DNA of 64,000 nucleotides from Duganella sp. sic0402 (GTDB lineage: Bacteria > Pseudomonadota > Gammaproteobacteria > Burkholderiales > Burkholderiaceae_D), in NCBI RefSeq assembly GCF_019219065.1, contig NZ_JAHUWK010000008.1:124001-188000 (forward strand), given 5' to 3'. The notes under the pieces were generated by a model. The model was not told the DNA's origin, searched no databases, and saw only the letters and a list, made by a program, of their open reading frames with translations. Below, piece after piece: positions 26,106 to 34,247 of the stretch; position 1 is the stretch's first letter; each line of letters begins with the position of its first letter. The translations under genes and the position numbers were made by a program.

Positions 26106-27977
26106 TCAGCCGTTATTCACAACCAGACGCGGTTCGTCGCTCAGGTAGCGCTGCTTGATCGACGCGGTAATGCCGGCGGCGTCCAGGCCGACGCCGGCCA
26201 GCAGCTTGGCCGGATCGCCATGATCGATAAACTTGTCAGGCAGGCCAAGCATCAGCACCGGTTTGACGATGCCTGCTTCCGCCAGCGCTTCCGCCACGGC
26301 CGCGCCGGCGCCGCCCATGATGCAACCTTCTTCGACGGTCACGAAATAATCGTGATCGGCCGCCAGCTGCTTCACCAGTTCCACATCGAGCGGCTTGACG
26401 AAGCGCATATTGGCCACCGTGGCGTTCAGCGTTTCGCCGGCGGCCAGCGAAGGCGCCACCATCGAGCCAAACGCCAGGATGGCGATCTTCTGGCCCGAGC
26501 GCTTGATTTCGCCCTTGCCGATGGCGATCGTGGTGAGTTCCGGTTTGATCGCCGCGCCAACGCCGGCGCCGCGTGGATAGCGGATTGCGGCCGGGCCGTT
26601 GTAGTGATAGCCGGTGGTCAGCATCTGACGGCATTCGTTTTCGTCCGATGCAGCCATCACCACCATATTCGGGATGCAGCGCAGGTAAGCCAGGTCATAA
26701 TTACCGGCGTGGGTGGCGCCATCGGCGCCCACCAGGCCGGCACGGTCCAGCGCAAAGGTCACGTCCAGGTTTTGCAGCGCCACGTCGTGGATCAGCTGAT
26801 CGTATGCGCGCTGCAGGAAGGTCGAGTAAATCGCTACCACCGGCTTCAGGCTTTCGCAGGCCAGGCCGGCGGCGAAGGTCACCGAATGCTGCTCGGCGAT
26901 GCCGACGTCGAAGTAGCGGTCCGGATATTCCTGATCGAAGCGCACCATGCCCGAACCTTCGCGCATGGCCGGCGTAATGCCGACCAGCTTCTTGTCGGCG
27001 GCGGCCATATCGCACAGCCAGTCGCCGAATACCTCGGTATAGGTTTTCTTCGATGGCGCGGCGGCCGGCTTGATGCCTTCGGCCGGATTGAACTTGCCGG
27101 TGCCGTGGTACAGGATAGGCTCGGCCTCGGCCAGCTTGTAGCCCTGGCCTTTCTTGGTGACGACGTGCAGGAACTGCGGGCCTTTCAGCTGCTTGATGTT
27201 CTGCAGCGTTGGAATCAGCGAATCCAGGTCGTGGCCATCGATCGGGCCGATGTAGTTGAAGCCGAATTCCTCGAACATCGTGGCTGGCACCACCATGCCC
27301 TTGGCATGTTCCTCCAGCTTCTTCGCCAGCTCCAGCACCGGACCAGGCAGCACCGACTTGCCGACGTTCTTGGCGGCCGCATAGAACTGGCCGGACATCA
27401 GCCGCGCCAGGTAGCGGTTCAGCGCACCCACCGGCGGCGAGATCGACATATCGTTATCGTTGAGGATCACCAGCAGGTTGACATCATCCTGCACGCCGGC
27501 GTTGTTCAGCGCCTCGAACGCCATGCCGGCGGTCATCGAGCCGTCGCCGATGACGGCGATGGCGTGGCGGTGCTCGCCCTTGATCTTGGCCGCCTGCGCC
27601 ATGCCCAGCGCCGCCGAGATCGAAGTCGACGAGTGCGCGGTGCCAAAAGTGTCGTATTCGGATTCGTCGCGTTTCGGGAAGCCGGAGATGCCGTCCATCT
27701 GGCGCAGCGTATGCATGCGGTCGCGGCGGCCGGTCAGAATCTTGTGCGAATAGGTCTGGTGGCCCACGTCCCAGACGATGCGGTCGTGCGGCGTGTTGAA
27801 CACATAGTGCAGCGCCACCGTCAGCTCCACCGTGCCCAGGTTGGACGACAGGTGGCCGCCGGTCTTCGACACGGAATCGAGCAGGTAGGCGCGCAGCTCA
27901 TGCGCCAGCGGCGTCAGTTGGTTGTACGGCAGTTTGCGTACATCGGCCGGGGAATGTATTTTTTCGAGCAAGTTCAT
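26106..27977 (-). CDS. dxs: 1-deoxy-D-xylulose-5-phosphate synthase
   Basis: 623 residues, a thiamine-pyrophosphate transketolase-like enzyme that condenses pyruvate and glyceraldehyde 3-phosphate in the first step of the MEP isoprenoid pathway. Seen: the [15 protein letters not shown] and [13 protein letters not shown] substrate segments, the TPP motif [18 protein letters not shown] ending in NDN, and the second-domain [15 protein letters not shown]. The length matches the family (about 620). It lies directly after ispA (1 base apart) and ends at a strong UUCG terminator. It uses TPP made by the thi operon in this window. Confidence 0.97.
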   Translation of the reverse strand: MNLLEKIHSPADVRKLPYNQLTPLAHELRAYLLDSVSKTGGHLSSNLGTVELTVALHYVFNTPHDRIVWDVGHQTYSHKILTGRRDRMHTLRQMDGISGFPKRDESEYDTFGTAHSSTSISAALGMAQAAKIKGEHRHAIAVIGDGSMTAGMAFEALNNAGVQDDVNLLVILNDNDMSISPPVGALNRYLARLMSGQFYAAAKNVGKSVLPGPVLELAKKLEEHAKGMVVPATMFEEFGFNYIGPIDGHDLDSLIPTLQNIKQLKGPQFLHVVTKKGQGYKLAEAEPILYHGTGKFNPAEGIKPAAAPSKKTYTEVFGDWLCDMAAADKKLVGITPAMREGSGMVRFDQEYPDRYFDVGIAEQHSVTFAAGLACESLKPVVAIYSTFLQRAYDQLIHDVALQNLDVTFALDRAGLVGADGATHAGNYDLAYLRCIPNMVVMAASDENECRQMLTTGYHYNGPAAIRYPRGAGVGAAIKPELTTIAIGKGEIKRSGQKIAILAFGSMVAPSLAAGETLNATVANMRFVKPLDVELVKQLAADHDYFVTVEEGCIMGGAGAAVAEALAEAGIVKPVLMLGLPDKFIDHGDPAKLLAGVGLDAAGITASIKQRYLSDEPRLVVNNG

Positions 27978-28868
27978 TTATGCCTTCCGCTGCACGATCA
28001 AATCCGCGAGTTCGCGTAATCGCAAAGCTTTATCTCCAAACGGTTCGAGCGCTGCGTGCGCTTCGAGCCGCAATTGTTCCGCCAGCGCGCGCGACGGTTC
28101 CAGACCCAGGATGGATACATAGGTCGGCTTGTTGTCGGCGGCGTCCTTGCCGGCGGTTTTGCCCAGCGTGGCCGAATCGGCCGTCGCGTCGAGCACATCG
28201 TCCACCACCTGGAACGCCAGGCCGATGGCGCGCGCATAGACATTCAGCGCGCTCAATTCTTGCTCCGTCAAATCCTTGCCGGCCAGCGCGCCCAGCACCA
28301 CCGAGGCGCGCAGCAGTGCGCCGGTCTTCAGCTGATGCATCTGCTCCAGCTGGGCCAAAGTCAGGCTGATGCCGACGCTATCCAGGTCGATCGCCTGGCC
28401 GCCGCACATGCCGGCCGAGCCGGACGCAGTGCCCAGCAAACGCAGCATCGCCAGCACGCGCGCCGGCGGCACGCCGTCCGCTTCGGACAGCACCACAAAG
28501 GCTTGCGATTGCAGCGCGTCGCCGACCAGCAGCGCGGTCGCTTCGTCATAAGCCACATGCACGGTAGGCTTGCCGCGACGCAGTTCGTCGTCGTCCATGC
28601 ACGGCATATCGTCGTGCACCAGCGAATAGGCGTGGATCATTTCCACTGCAGCCGCAGCGCGGCTCAGCGTGTTGGCGTCGGCGCCAAACAGCGTGCCGGC
28701 CGCATACACCAGCAGCGGACGCACGCGCTTGCCACCGCCCAGCAGCGCATAGCGCATGGCTTCGTGCAGCTTGGCCGGGATCACGTCGGCGGCCGGCAGG
28801 AAAGCGGATAAATCGTTTTCCGATCCTGCCTGCACGGTTTTCATCCAGTCGTCGAAAGCGGCGCTCAT
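27978..28868 (-). CDS. ispA: Farnesyl diphosphate synthase
   Basis: 296 residues, a short-chain trans-prenyl diphosphate synthase. The first aspartate-rich motif is DDMPCMDDDELRRGKP and the second is in FQVVDDVLDATAD; the GGKRVRP basic motif is near residue 46. It makes C15 farnesyl diphosphate from the MEP pathway products. It starts 4 bases inside the end of xseB and is followed by dxs, the classic xseB-ispA-dxs operon. Confidence 0.95.
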   Translation of the reverse strand: MSAAFDDWMKTVQAGSENDLSAFLPAADVIPAKLHEAMRYALLGGGKRVRPLLVYAAGTLFGADANTLSRAAAAVEMIHAYSLVHDDMPCMDDDELRRGKPTVHVAYDEATALLVGDALQSQAFVVLSEADGVPPARVLAMLRLLGTASGSAGMCGGQAIDLDSVGISLTLAQLEQMHQLKTGALLRASVVLGALAGKDLTEQELSALNVYARAIGLAFQVVDDVLDATADSATLGKTAGKDAADNKPTYVSILGLEPSRALAEQLRLEAHAALEPFGDKALRLRELADLIVQRKA

Positions 28869-29128
28869 TGTTCACCCTCACCGGTGGCGACGAAGGGCTT
28901 GAGCATCTCGCCTTCCAGCACTTTGACCTGGGATTCGACTTTTTCCAGCTGGGCGGCGCAGAACTTCACCAGCTCCGAGCCGCGCGCATAGGCGGCCACC
29001 GAAGCGTCCAGCGGCAATTGGCCTGCTTCCATTTGCGCGACCAGTTGTGCCAGTTCCGCCATCGCTTCTTCAAACGAAGCGGGAGCGAGGGCGGCGGCGG
29101 TCGCGTCGGCAGTTAATTTCTTAGACAT
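28865..29128 (-). CDS. xseB: Exodeoxyribonuclease VII small subunit
   Basis: 87 residues. The XseB signature is clear: SFEEAMAELAQLVAQMEAGQLPLDASVAAYARGSELVKFC. The small subunit forms helical pairs that load onto XseA, which is not in the window. It is first in the xseB-ispA-dxs operon and overlaps ispA by 4 bases. The N- and C-terminal tails are a little longer than usual, alanine-rich and acidic respectively. Confidence 0.94.
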   Translation of the reverse strand: MSKKLTADATAAALAPASFEEAMAELAQLVAQMEAGQLPLDASVAAYARGSELVKFCAAQLEKVESQVKVLEGEMLKPFVATGEGEQ

Positions 29129-29444
29129 AGTTATTCAGTTATCTTTGGCACAACAATGCATGGCCTGCGCAGTGTAGCCCGGTATTTTAGAACAAACCAC
29201 CTTATCCCGTGGAACATTAGCAGCCAGCTCTGGATTTTAGCGCAATCGCCCCCATTTGCCGTACAAGCATGCAGGAATTGCAAGTTTTCGCACAATAAAC
29301 GAGCACATCAGGCTGCCTCTTGAGAGTAAAACACGGTATAATCGCCGGTTCTGTCCTAAATACCACCTCAACGCATTCGAATGCGGGTTGTCTTTACGGA
29401 TTCTGTCTCTTCTTGGTTTGAATTTTTAATTAAGGGGGGTTTGG
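29129..29444 (+). promoter_or_regulatory. Divergent control region and leader of the Rieske operon
   Basis: This 316-base gene-free stretch separates xseB from the Rieske gene. A consensus TATAAT lies at 29337-29342 on the plus strand with no good -35 element. It predicts a start near 29349 and a leader of about 96 bases. The leader contains the perfect 14-base palindrome CGCATTCGAATGCG (29372-29385) and a purine-rich AAGGGGGG ribosome site at 29432-29439. I see no riboswitch or tRNA in it. Confidence 0.55.
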
Positions 29445-30542
29445 ATGTCCGATCTGGGTACCCACGCCAAGCTAGCGCGCCCAACCGCGCAACTTCCGGT
29501 TAACGTCTATTTTGACGAAACGCTACTGCAGCGTGAAATGCAGCAACTTTTTAAGGCCGGTCCGCGTTACATCGGACATGAGCTGATGGTGCCGAATGTC
29601 GGCGATTTTGCGACCCTCGCCTCCGAGAACGAAGGCCGCATGCTGGTGCGTAACGCCAATGGCCTGGAGCTGCTGTCCAACGTCTGCCGTCACCGCCAGG
29701 CGCTGATGTTCAACGGCCGCGGCAACGCCAACAATATTGTGTGCCCGTTGCACCGCTGGACTTATGACCTCAAGGGCGAATTGATCGGTGCGCCGCATTT
29801 CCCTGAAACGCCATGCCTGAACCTGCCAAAGACCCAGCTGCAAAGCTGGAACGGCCTGCTGTTCGAGCAAAACGGCTACAACGTCATGGAAACGCTGAAG
29901 GACCTGTCCGTCACCAAGGACCTGGATTTCAGCGGCTATATGCTGGACCACGTCGAAGTCCACAACTGCGACTACAACTGGAAGACCTTCATCGAGGTCT
30001 ATCTGGAGGACTATCACGTCGAGCCGTTCCACCCCGGCCTGGGCAGCTTCGTCACCTGTGACGACCTGCGCTGGGAATTCGGCCGCGAGTACAGCGTGCA
30101 GACAGTGGGCGTGCACAAGGGCCTGCAGAAGTCCGGTTCGGAACTCTACAAGCGCTGGCAGGAACAGGTGCTGAAGTTCCGTGGCGGCGAACCGCCGCCA
30201 TACGGCGCCATCTGGCTGACGCTCTACCCGAACATCATGGTCGAGTGGTATCCGCATGTGCTGATCGTGTCGACACTGTGGCCGGAAGGTCCGCAACGCA
30301 CCAAGAATGTGGTGGAGTTCTACTATCCTGAAGAAATCGTGCTGTTCGAGCGCGAGTTCATCGAGGCCGAACGCGCCGCCTATATGGAAACCTGTATCGA
30401 GGACGACGAGATCGGCCAGCGCATGGACGCCGGCCGCAAGGCGCTGCTCGACCGGGGCGAAAACGACGGCGGGCCTTATCAATCACCGATGGAAGACGGC
30501 ATGCAGCACTTCCATGAGTGGTACAGAAGCAAAAATTTATAA
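29445..30542 (+). CDS. Rieske aromatic-ring-hydroxylating oxygenase alpha subunit family
   Basis: 365 residues. The Rieske 2Fe-2S ligands are Cys81-x-His83 and Cys100-x2-His103 (CRHRQAL and CPLHRWTYD). The catalytic mononuclear iron site is suggested by EVYLEDYHVEPFHPGLGSF. It is a single-component-looking alpha subunit; no beta subunit or reductase follows. Instead it heads an operon with an EamA transporter and a sulfurtransferase. The substrate cannot be predicted. The ATG at 29445 follows a strong purine-rich ribosome site. Confidence 0.88.
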   Translation: MSDLGTHAKLARPTAQLPVNVYFDETLLQREMQQLFKAGPRYIGHELMVPNVGDFATLASENEGRMLVRNANGLELLSNVCRHRQALMFNGRGNANNIVCPLHRWTYDLKGELIGAPHFPETPCLNLPKTQLQSWNGLLFEQNGYNVMETLKDLSVTKDLDFSGYMLDHVEVHNCDYNWKTFIEVYLEDYHVEPFHPGLGSFVTCDDLRWEFGREYSVQTVGVHKGLQKSGSELYKRWQEQVLKFRGGEPPPYGAIWLTLYPNIMVEWYPHVLIVSTLWPEGPQRTKNVVEFYYPEEIVLFEREFIEAERAAYMETCIEDDEIGQRMDAGRKALLDRGENDGGPYQSPMEDGMQHFHEWYRSKNL

Positions 30543-30554
30543 GGTGTAAGGAAG

Positions 30555-31478
30555 ATGCAGTCACTTTGGATGTTGTTTGCGAGTTTCATGTTTGCTGTGA
30601 TGGGGGTGTGCGTCAAGCTAGCCTCGACAGAGTTCTCAACATCCGAATTGGTCATGTACCGGGGCGTGGTCGGCATCATCGTCCTGGCCAGCATGATCAA
30701 GCTGCAAGGCGGCAGCTTCCGCACCACCATGCCGGGCGCCCATCTGTGGCGCAGCGTCATCGGCGTGATCTCGCTGTGGCTGTGGTATTACTCGATCGGC
30801 GAGCTGCCACTGGCCACGGCCATGACCCTCAATTATCTTTCCCCGATCTGGATCGCCGTGTGGCTGTTCGCCATGGGCTGGTGGCATGCCAAGGGCGATG
30901 TCAAATGGCCGCTGATGGTGGCCGTGGCCGCCAGCTTTGTCGGCGTGACGCTGTTGCTGCGGCCGGCCTTCCACGCCAATCAGCTGACGCCGGCGCTGAT
31001 CGCACTGGGCTCCTCGATGCTGACCGCAATGGCGTATATGCAGGTGCGCAAGCTGGGCCTGGCCGGCGAGCCGGAAAACCGCGTGGTGTTCTACTTCACC
31101 GTGATGAACCTGGTGGCCGGCATTGCCGGAGTCTACCTCACCGGCGGCGCCAACGGCCCGGAATGGCATCCGGTCACCTCGTGGCGCAGCGGCTTGCTGC
31201 TGCTGGCGATAGGCGTGTGCGCCACCAGCGCGCAGATCGCCATGACGCGCGCCTACCGCCTGGGCAATACACTGGTGGTGGCCAATCTGCAGTACACCGG
31301 CATTGTGTTCTCCAGCGTCTGGGGCGTGCTGGTGTTCGGCGATGTATTCGACTGGCACAGCTGGGCCGGCATCGGCATCATTCTTTTGTCCGGCATGGCC
31401 GCGACGTTCTACAATACCCGCAGCACCGATAAAGGCAAGGCCATTTCGAAAACCGATCCCATCGCCAGCGAAGTATAA
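30555..31478 (+). CDS. EamA/DMT-superfamily transporter
   Basis: 307 residues with ten predicted membrane helices in two EamA repeats, beginning SLWMLFASFMFAVMGVCVKLAS and ending WAGIGIILLSGMAATFYN. The drug/metabolite transporter superfamily exports or exchanges small metabolites; the substrate is unknown. It starts 12 bases after the Rieske gene and is followed by the sulfurtransferase 11 bases later, so one operon is likely. Export or import of the Rieske enzyme's substrate or product is possible but is inference. Confidence 0.9.
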   Translation: MQSLWMLFASFMFAVMGVCVKLASTEFSTSELVMYRGVVGIIVLASMIKLQGGSFRTTMPGAHLWRSVIGVISLWLWYYSIGELPLATAMTLNYLSPIWIAVWLFAMGWWHAKGDVKWPLMVAVAASFVGVTLLLRPAFHANQLTPALIALGSSMLTAMAYMQVRKLGLAGEPENRVVFYFTVMNLVAGIAGVYLTGGANGPEWHPVTSWRSGLLLLAIGVCATSAQIAMTRAYRLGNTLVVANLQYTGIVFSSVWGVLVFGDVFDWHSWAGIGIILLSGMAATFYNTRSTDKGKAISKTDPIASEV

Positions 31479-31489
31479 GGAAACGCTCC

Positions 31490-32344
31490 ATGCACACTAC
31501 CCTGATCGACGCCGTCACCCTGTCCCGCCATTTGCAAGATCCGAACTGGGTCATCCTCGATTGCCGCCATGACCTGATGCATCCGAACGCGGGACGCGAC
31601 AGCTTCGCCATCGACCATATCGCTGGCGCGCAATTCGCCAATGTGGATACGGATTTGTCGGGCGCGAAGACAGGCGTGGATGGCAAATTCCTGGGCCGCC
31701 ATCCGCTGCCGGGACGCGCGGCGCTGATCGACACGCTGCGCGGCTGGGGCATCAATGACACCACCCAGGTGGTGGCGTACGATGCGCACGGCGGCATGTT
31801 CGCGGCGCGCCTGTGGTGGCTGCTGCGCTGGGTCGGCCATCCGGCGGTGGCGGTGCTGGATGGCGGCCTGGCCGCCTGGCAGGCGGCTGGCCTGCCGATG
31901 GTAACGCACGCCGAGCGCCGCACGCCGGGCGAGATCAGCGAGCGCGCCGCGCTGGTGTCGACGGTGAGTGCCGACGAGGTGCTGGCCAACCTGGCGACAC
32001 AAGCCCGCACCGTGGTCGACGCCCGCGCGGCCGACCGCTATCGCGGCGAAAACGAAACCATCGATCCGGTCGGCGGCCACATCCCTGGCGCCAAAAACCG
32101 CTTCTTCAAGGACAACCTGAGCGCCGACGGCCGCTTCAAGGACGCCGCACAGCTGAAGGCCGAATTCGCACCGTTGTTCGGGCAGCCAGCGCAAGCCATC
32201 ATGCAATGCGGCTCAGGCGTCACCGCCTGCCACAACCTGCTGGCCCTGGAAATCGCCGGCCTCCCCGGCGCCGCGCTCTACCCCGGCTCGTGGAGCGAAT
32301 GGGTAGCCGACCCAAGCCGCCCGGTGGCCACCGGCCCCAACTAG
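31490..32344 (+). CDS. sseA: 3-mercaptopyruvate/thiosulfate sulfurtransferase
   Basis: 284 residues, two rhodanese domains. The active-site loop of the second domain is CGSGVTAC, the CG[S/T]GVT form usual in mercaptopyruvate sulfurtransferases rather than the CRKGVT of classic rhodaneses. The N-terminal domain has the conserved HIPGA-like HIAGAQFANVDTDLS, and the second has VDARAADRYRGENETIDPVGGHIPGAKN. It is third in the Rieske/EamA operon. The gene symbol is assigned by similarity to E. coli SseA. Confidence 0.9.
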   Translation: MHTTLIDAVTLSRHLQDPNWVILDCRHDLMHPNAGRDSFAIDHIAGAQFANVDTDLSGAKTGVDGKFLGRHPLPGRAALIDTLRGWGINDTTQVVAYDAHGGMFAARLWWLLRWVGHPAVAVLDGGLAAWQAAGLPMVTHAERRTPGEISERAALVSTVSADEVLANLATQARTVVDARAADRYRGENETIDPVGGHIPGAKNRFFKDNLSADGRFKDAAQLKAEFAPLFGQPAQAIMQCGSGVTACHNLLALEIAGLPGAALYPGSWSEWVADPSRPVATGPN

Positions 32345-32458
32345 GATTTACGCGTGTGCCGCGCCCAGCGCATGATGGTGATGTGCCGGGCGCTCAGCAA
32401 TCATGTCAAGCGCCTTACCTCAGCGTAACAGTTGCCTGTCTTACTGGCTTTAGTGGCT

Positions 32459-33277
32459 TTAGTGGCGTCCGCCGACCAGGAACACCACGATGGCCACGCC
32501 GGTGGCGATCAGCAGCACTTGCGGGATGGATTCGCGCAAGGTGGCGCGGCGCTGCATCTGCGGCATCAGGTCGCTGACGGCGATGTAGATGAAGCCGGAC
32601 GAGGCAAACACCAGCACGTAAGGAATCAGGCTGCTGGCGCGGTCCAGCGTGTAGTAGCCCAGCAGGCCGCCGGCGATCGACAGCATGCTGCACAGCAGGT
32701 TGTAGACATAGGCCCGCGTGCGCGAGAAGCCGGCATTCAGCAGCACGATAAAGTCGCCGATTTCCTGCGGAATCTCGTGGGCGATGATGGCCAGGCCGGT
32801 GATCAGGCCCAGTTGCGGATCGGCCAGGAAGGCGGCGGCAATCAGGATGCCGTCGGTGAAATTGTGCATGCCATCGCCGACCAGGATCATCCAGCCGGCC
32901 TTGCCGGCCTCCAGCTTGTCATGCCCGTGATGGTGGTGATGGCCGTCGTGCTCGTGGTGGTGCGAATGGCGCAAGATGGCCAGTTTTTCAAGCAGGAAGA
33001 ACGCCAGCAAGCCGCCCAGCAGCGTGGCGAACAGGCTGCGCGCGCTGGCCTGTGACTCGAACGCTTCCGGCAAGGCGTGCAGCAGCGAGGTCGACAGCAT
33101 CAGCCCGACCGACAGGCTGACCATGCGCTCGACCACCTTGGACAGCAAGGTAAACGAGAACACCGCCGCCGCAGTGATGCTCACTACGCCAGCCAGGGTG
33201 GTTGCCAGTATGATTGAAATGAGTACGGGATCGATGTTATAGCCTCTGGTACTGAAGCGGCGGGCGTTCAGGCGCAT
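32459..33277 (-). CDS. ZIP-family metal transporter
   Basis: 272 residues with about eight membrane helices and a histidine-rich cytoplasmic loop (HSHHHEHDGHHHHHGHD). The two metal-binding motifs of the ZIP family are present: HNFTDG in helix IV and HEIPQE in helix V. It probably imports or moves zinc or another divalent ion across the inner membrane. A GAGGAG lies 17 bases upstream of the ATG, rather far, so the exact start is slightly uncertain. The preceding 114-base gap (32345-32458) holds a short ggctttagt tandem duplication and nothing else. Confidence 0.92.
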   Translation of the reverse strand: MRLNARRFSTRGYNIDPVLISIILATTLAGVVSITAAAVFSFTLLSKVVERMVSLSVGLMLSTSLLHALPEAFESQASARSLFATLLGGLLAFFLLEKLAILRHSHHHEHDGHHHHHGHDKLEAGKAGWMILVGDGMHNFTDGILIAAAFLADPQLGLITGLAIIAHEIPQEIGDFIVLLNAGFSRTRAYVYNLLCSMLSIAGGLLGYYTLDRASSLIPYVLVFASSGFIYIAVSDLMPQMQRRATLRESIPQVLLIATGVAIVVFLVGGRH

Positions 33278-33326
33278 GCCGGGCCGTTATTTTACTCCTC
33301 GGCATGCTTTTCTGCTTAAAAACCGC

Positions 33327-34211
33327 TCAAACCACCCCGTTTTGCTTGAACCAGGCCAGTGCGCGGCCCCAGCCGTCCTTGGCGTCGGCCTCGTTGTAGC
33401 TCGGCCGGTAGTCGGCGTGGAAGGCGTGGCCAGAGTTCGGATAGATGACGAAAGTCGACTTGTTCGGCCCCTTGGCCAATGCCGCTTTCATGATCTCCAC
33501 CGTTTCCAAGGGGATGCCGGTGTCCTTGGCGCCGTACAGGCCGAGGACCGGCACGTTCAGAGTGCCAGCAACATCGATTGGGTGCCTGGGAAAGTTGGCG
33601 CTGAGGTCGCCTTTCAGGCGGCCGTACCAGGCCACGCCAGCCTTGATGTCCGGATTGTGCGCGGCGTACAGCCAGGTGATGCGGCCGCCCCAGCAGAAAC
33701 CGGTGATGGCGATCTTGTCGCCATCACCGCCATTGGCCTTGGCCCAGGCGACCACCGCGTCGAGGTCGGCGAACACTTGCGCGTCCGGCGTTTTGGCGAT
33801 GATGTCGCGCTGCAGGTCGGCGATCGAGGCGACCTTGGTCGGGTCGCCCTGGCGGATAAACAGGTCCGGCGCCAGCGCCAGATAGCCCTGCTTGGCGAAG
33901 CGGCGGGCGACATCGGCGATGTGCTCGTGCACGCCGAAGATTTCCGAGATGACCAGGATCACCGGCAGCTTGGTCTTGCCTTCCGGCTGGGCGCGGTAGA
34001 CGGGGACGTCCTGGCCGTTGACCTTGATGGTGATGGTGCCGGCGCTCAGGCCAGCGGTGTCGGTCTTGATGACGTTCTGCGCCATCACCGGCAGGGTGGC
34101 GGCGGCAAAGCCGGTGCCCAGCGCGGTTTTGAGGAAACCGCGGCGATCAACGCCGTCCGACAAAGGTGTTTTAGCCAGCAAACTCTCCGCATCACGCGTC
34201 AAATCGTCCAT
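33327..34211 (-). CDS. Tat-exported dienelactone hydrolase family protein
   Basis: 294 residues. A twin-arginine signal is visible (DRRGFLKTALGTG, cleavage near PVMAQ). The alpha/beta hydrolase core has the dienelactone-hydrolase nucleophile motif GFCWGG (Cys), an acidic residue in LYGAKDTGIP and the His in NSGHAFHADYRP. This implies a periplasmic carboxymethylenebutenolidase-like hydrolase; the true substrate is unknown. It is downstream of polA on the same strand with a 36-base gap. Confidence 0.9.
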   Translation of the reverse strand: MDDLTRDAESLLAKTPLSDGVDRRGFLKTALGTGFAAATLPVMAQNVIKTDTAGLSAGTITIKVNGQDVPVYRAQPEGKTKLPVILVISEIFGVHEHIADVARRFAKQGYLALAPDLFIRQGDPTKVASIADLQRDIIAKTPDAQVFADLDAVVAWAKANGGDGDKIAITGFCWGGRITWLYAAHNPDIKAGVAWYGRLKGDLSANFPRHPIDVAGTLNVPVLGLYGAKDTGIPLETVEIMKAALAKGPNKSTFVIYPNSGHAFHADYRPSYNEADAKDGWGRALAWFKQNGVV

Positions 34212-34247
34212 CAGTATCCTCCGTAGTGAACCCCTGAACTGCCGGGT

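Noticed and set aside
26220..28019. 599-residue plus-strand open frame
   Set aside because: Antisense of dxs; histidine/arginine-rich with no ribosome site, while dxs has all family motifs.
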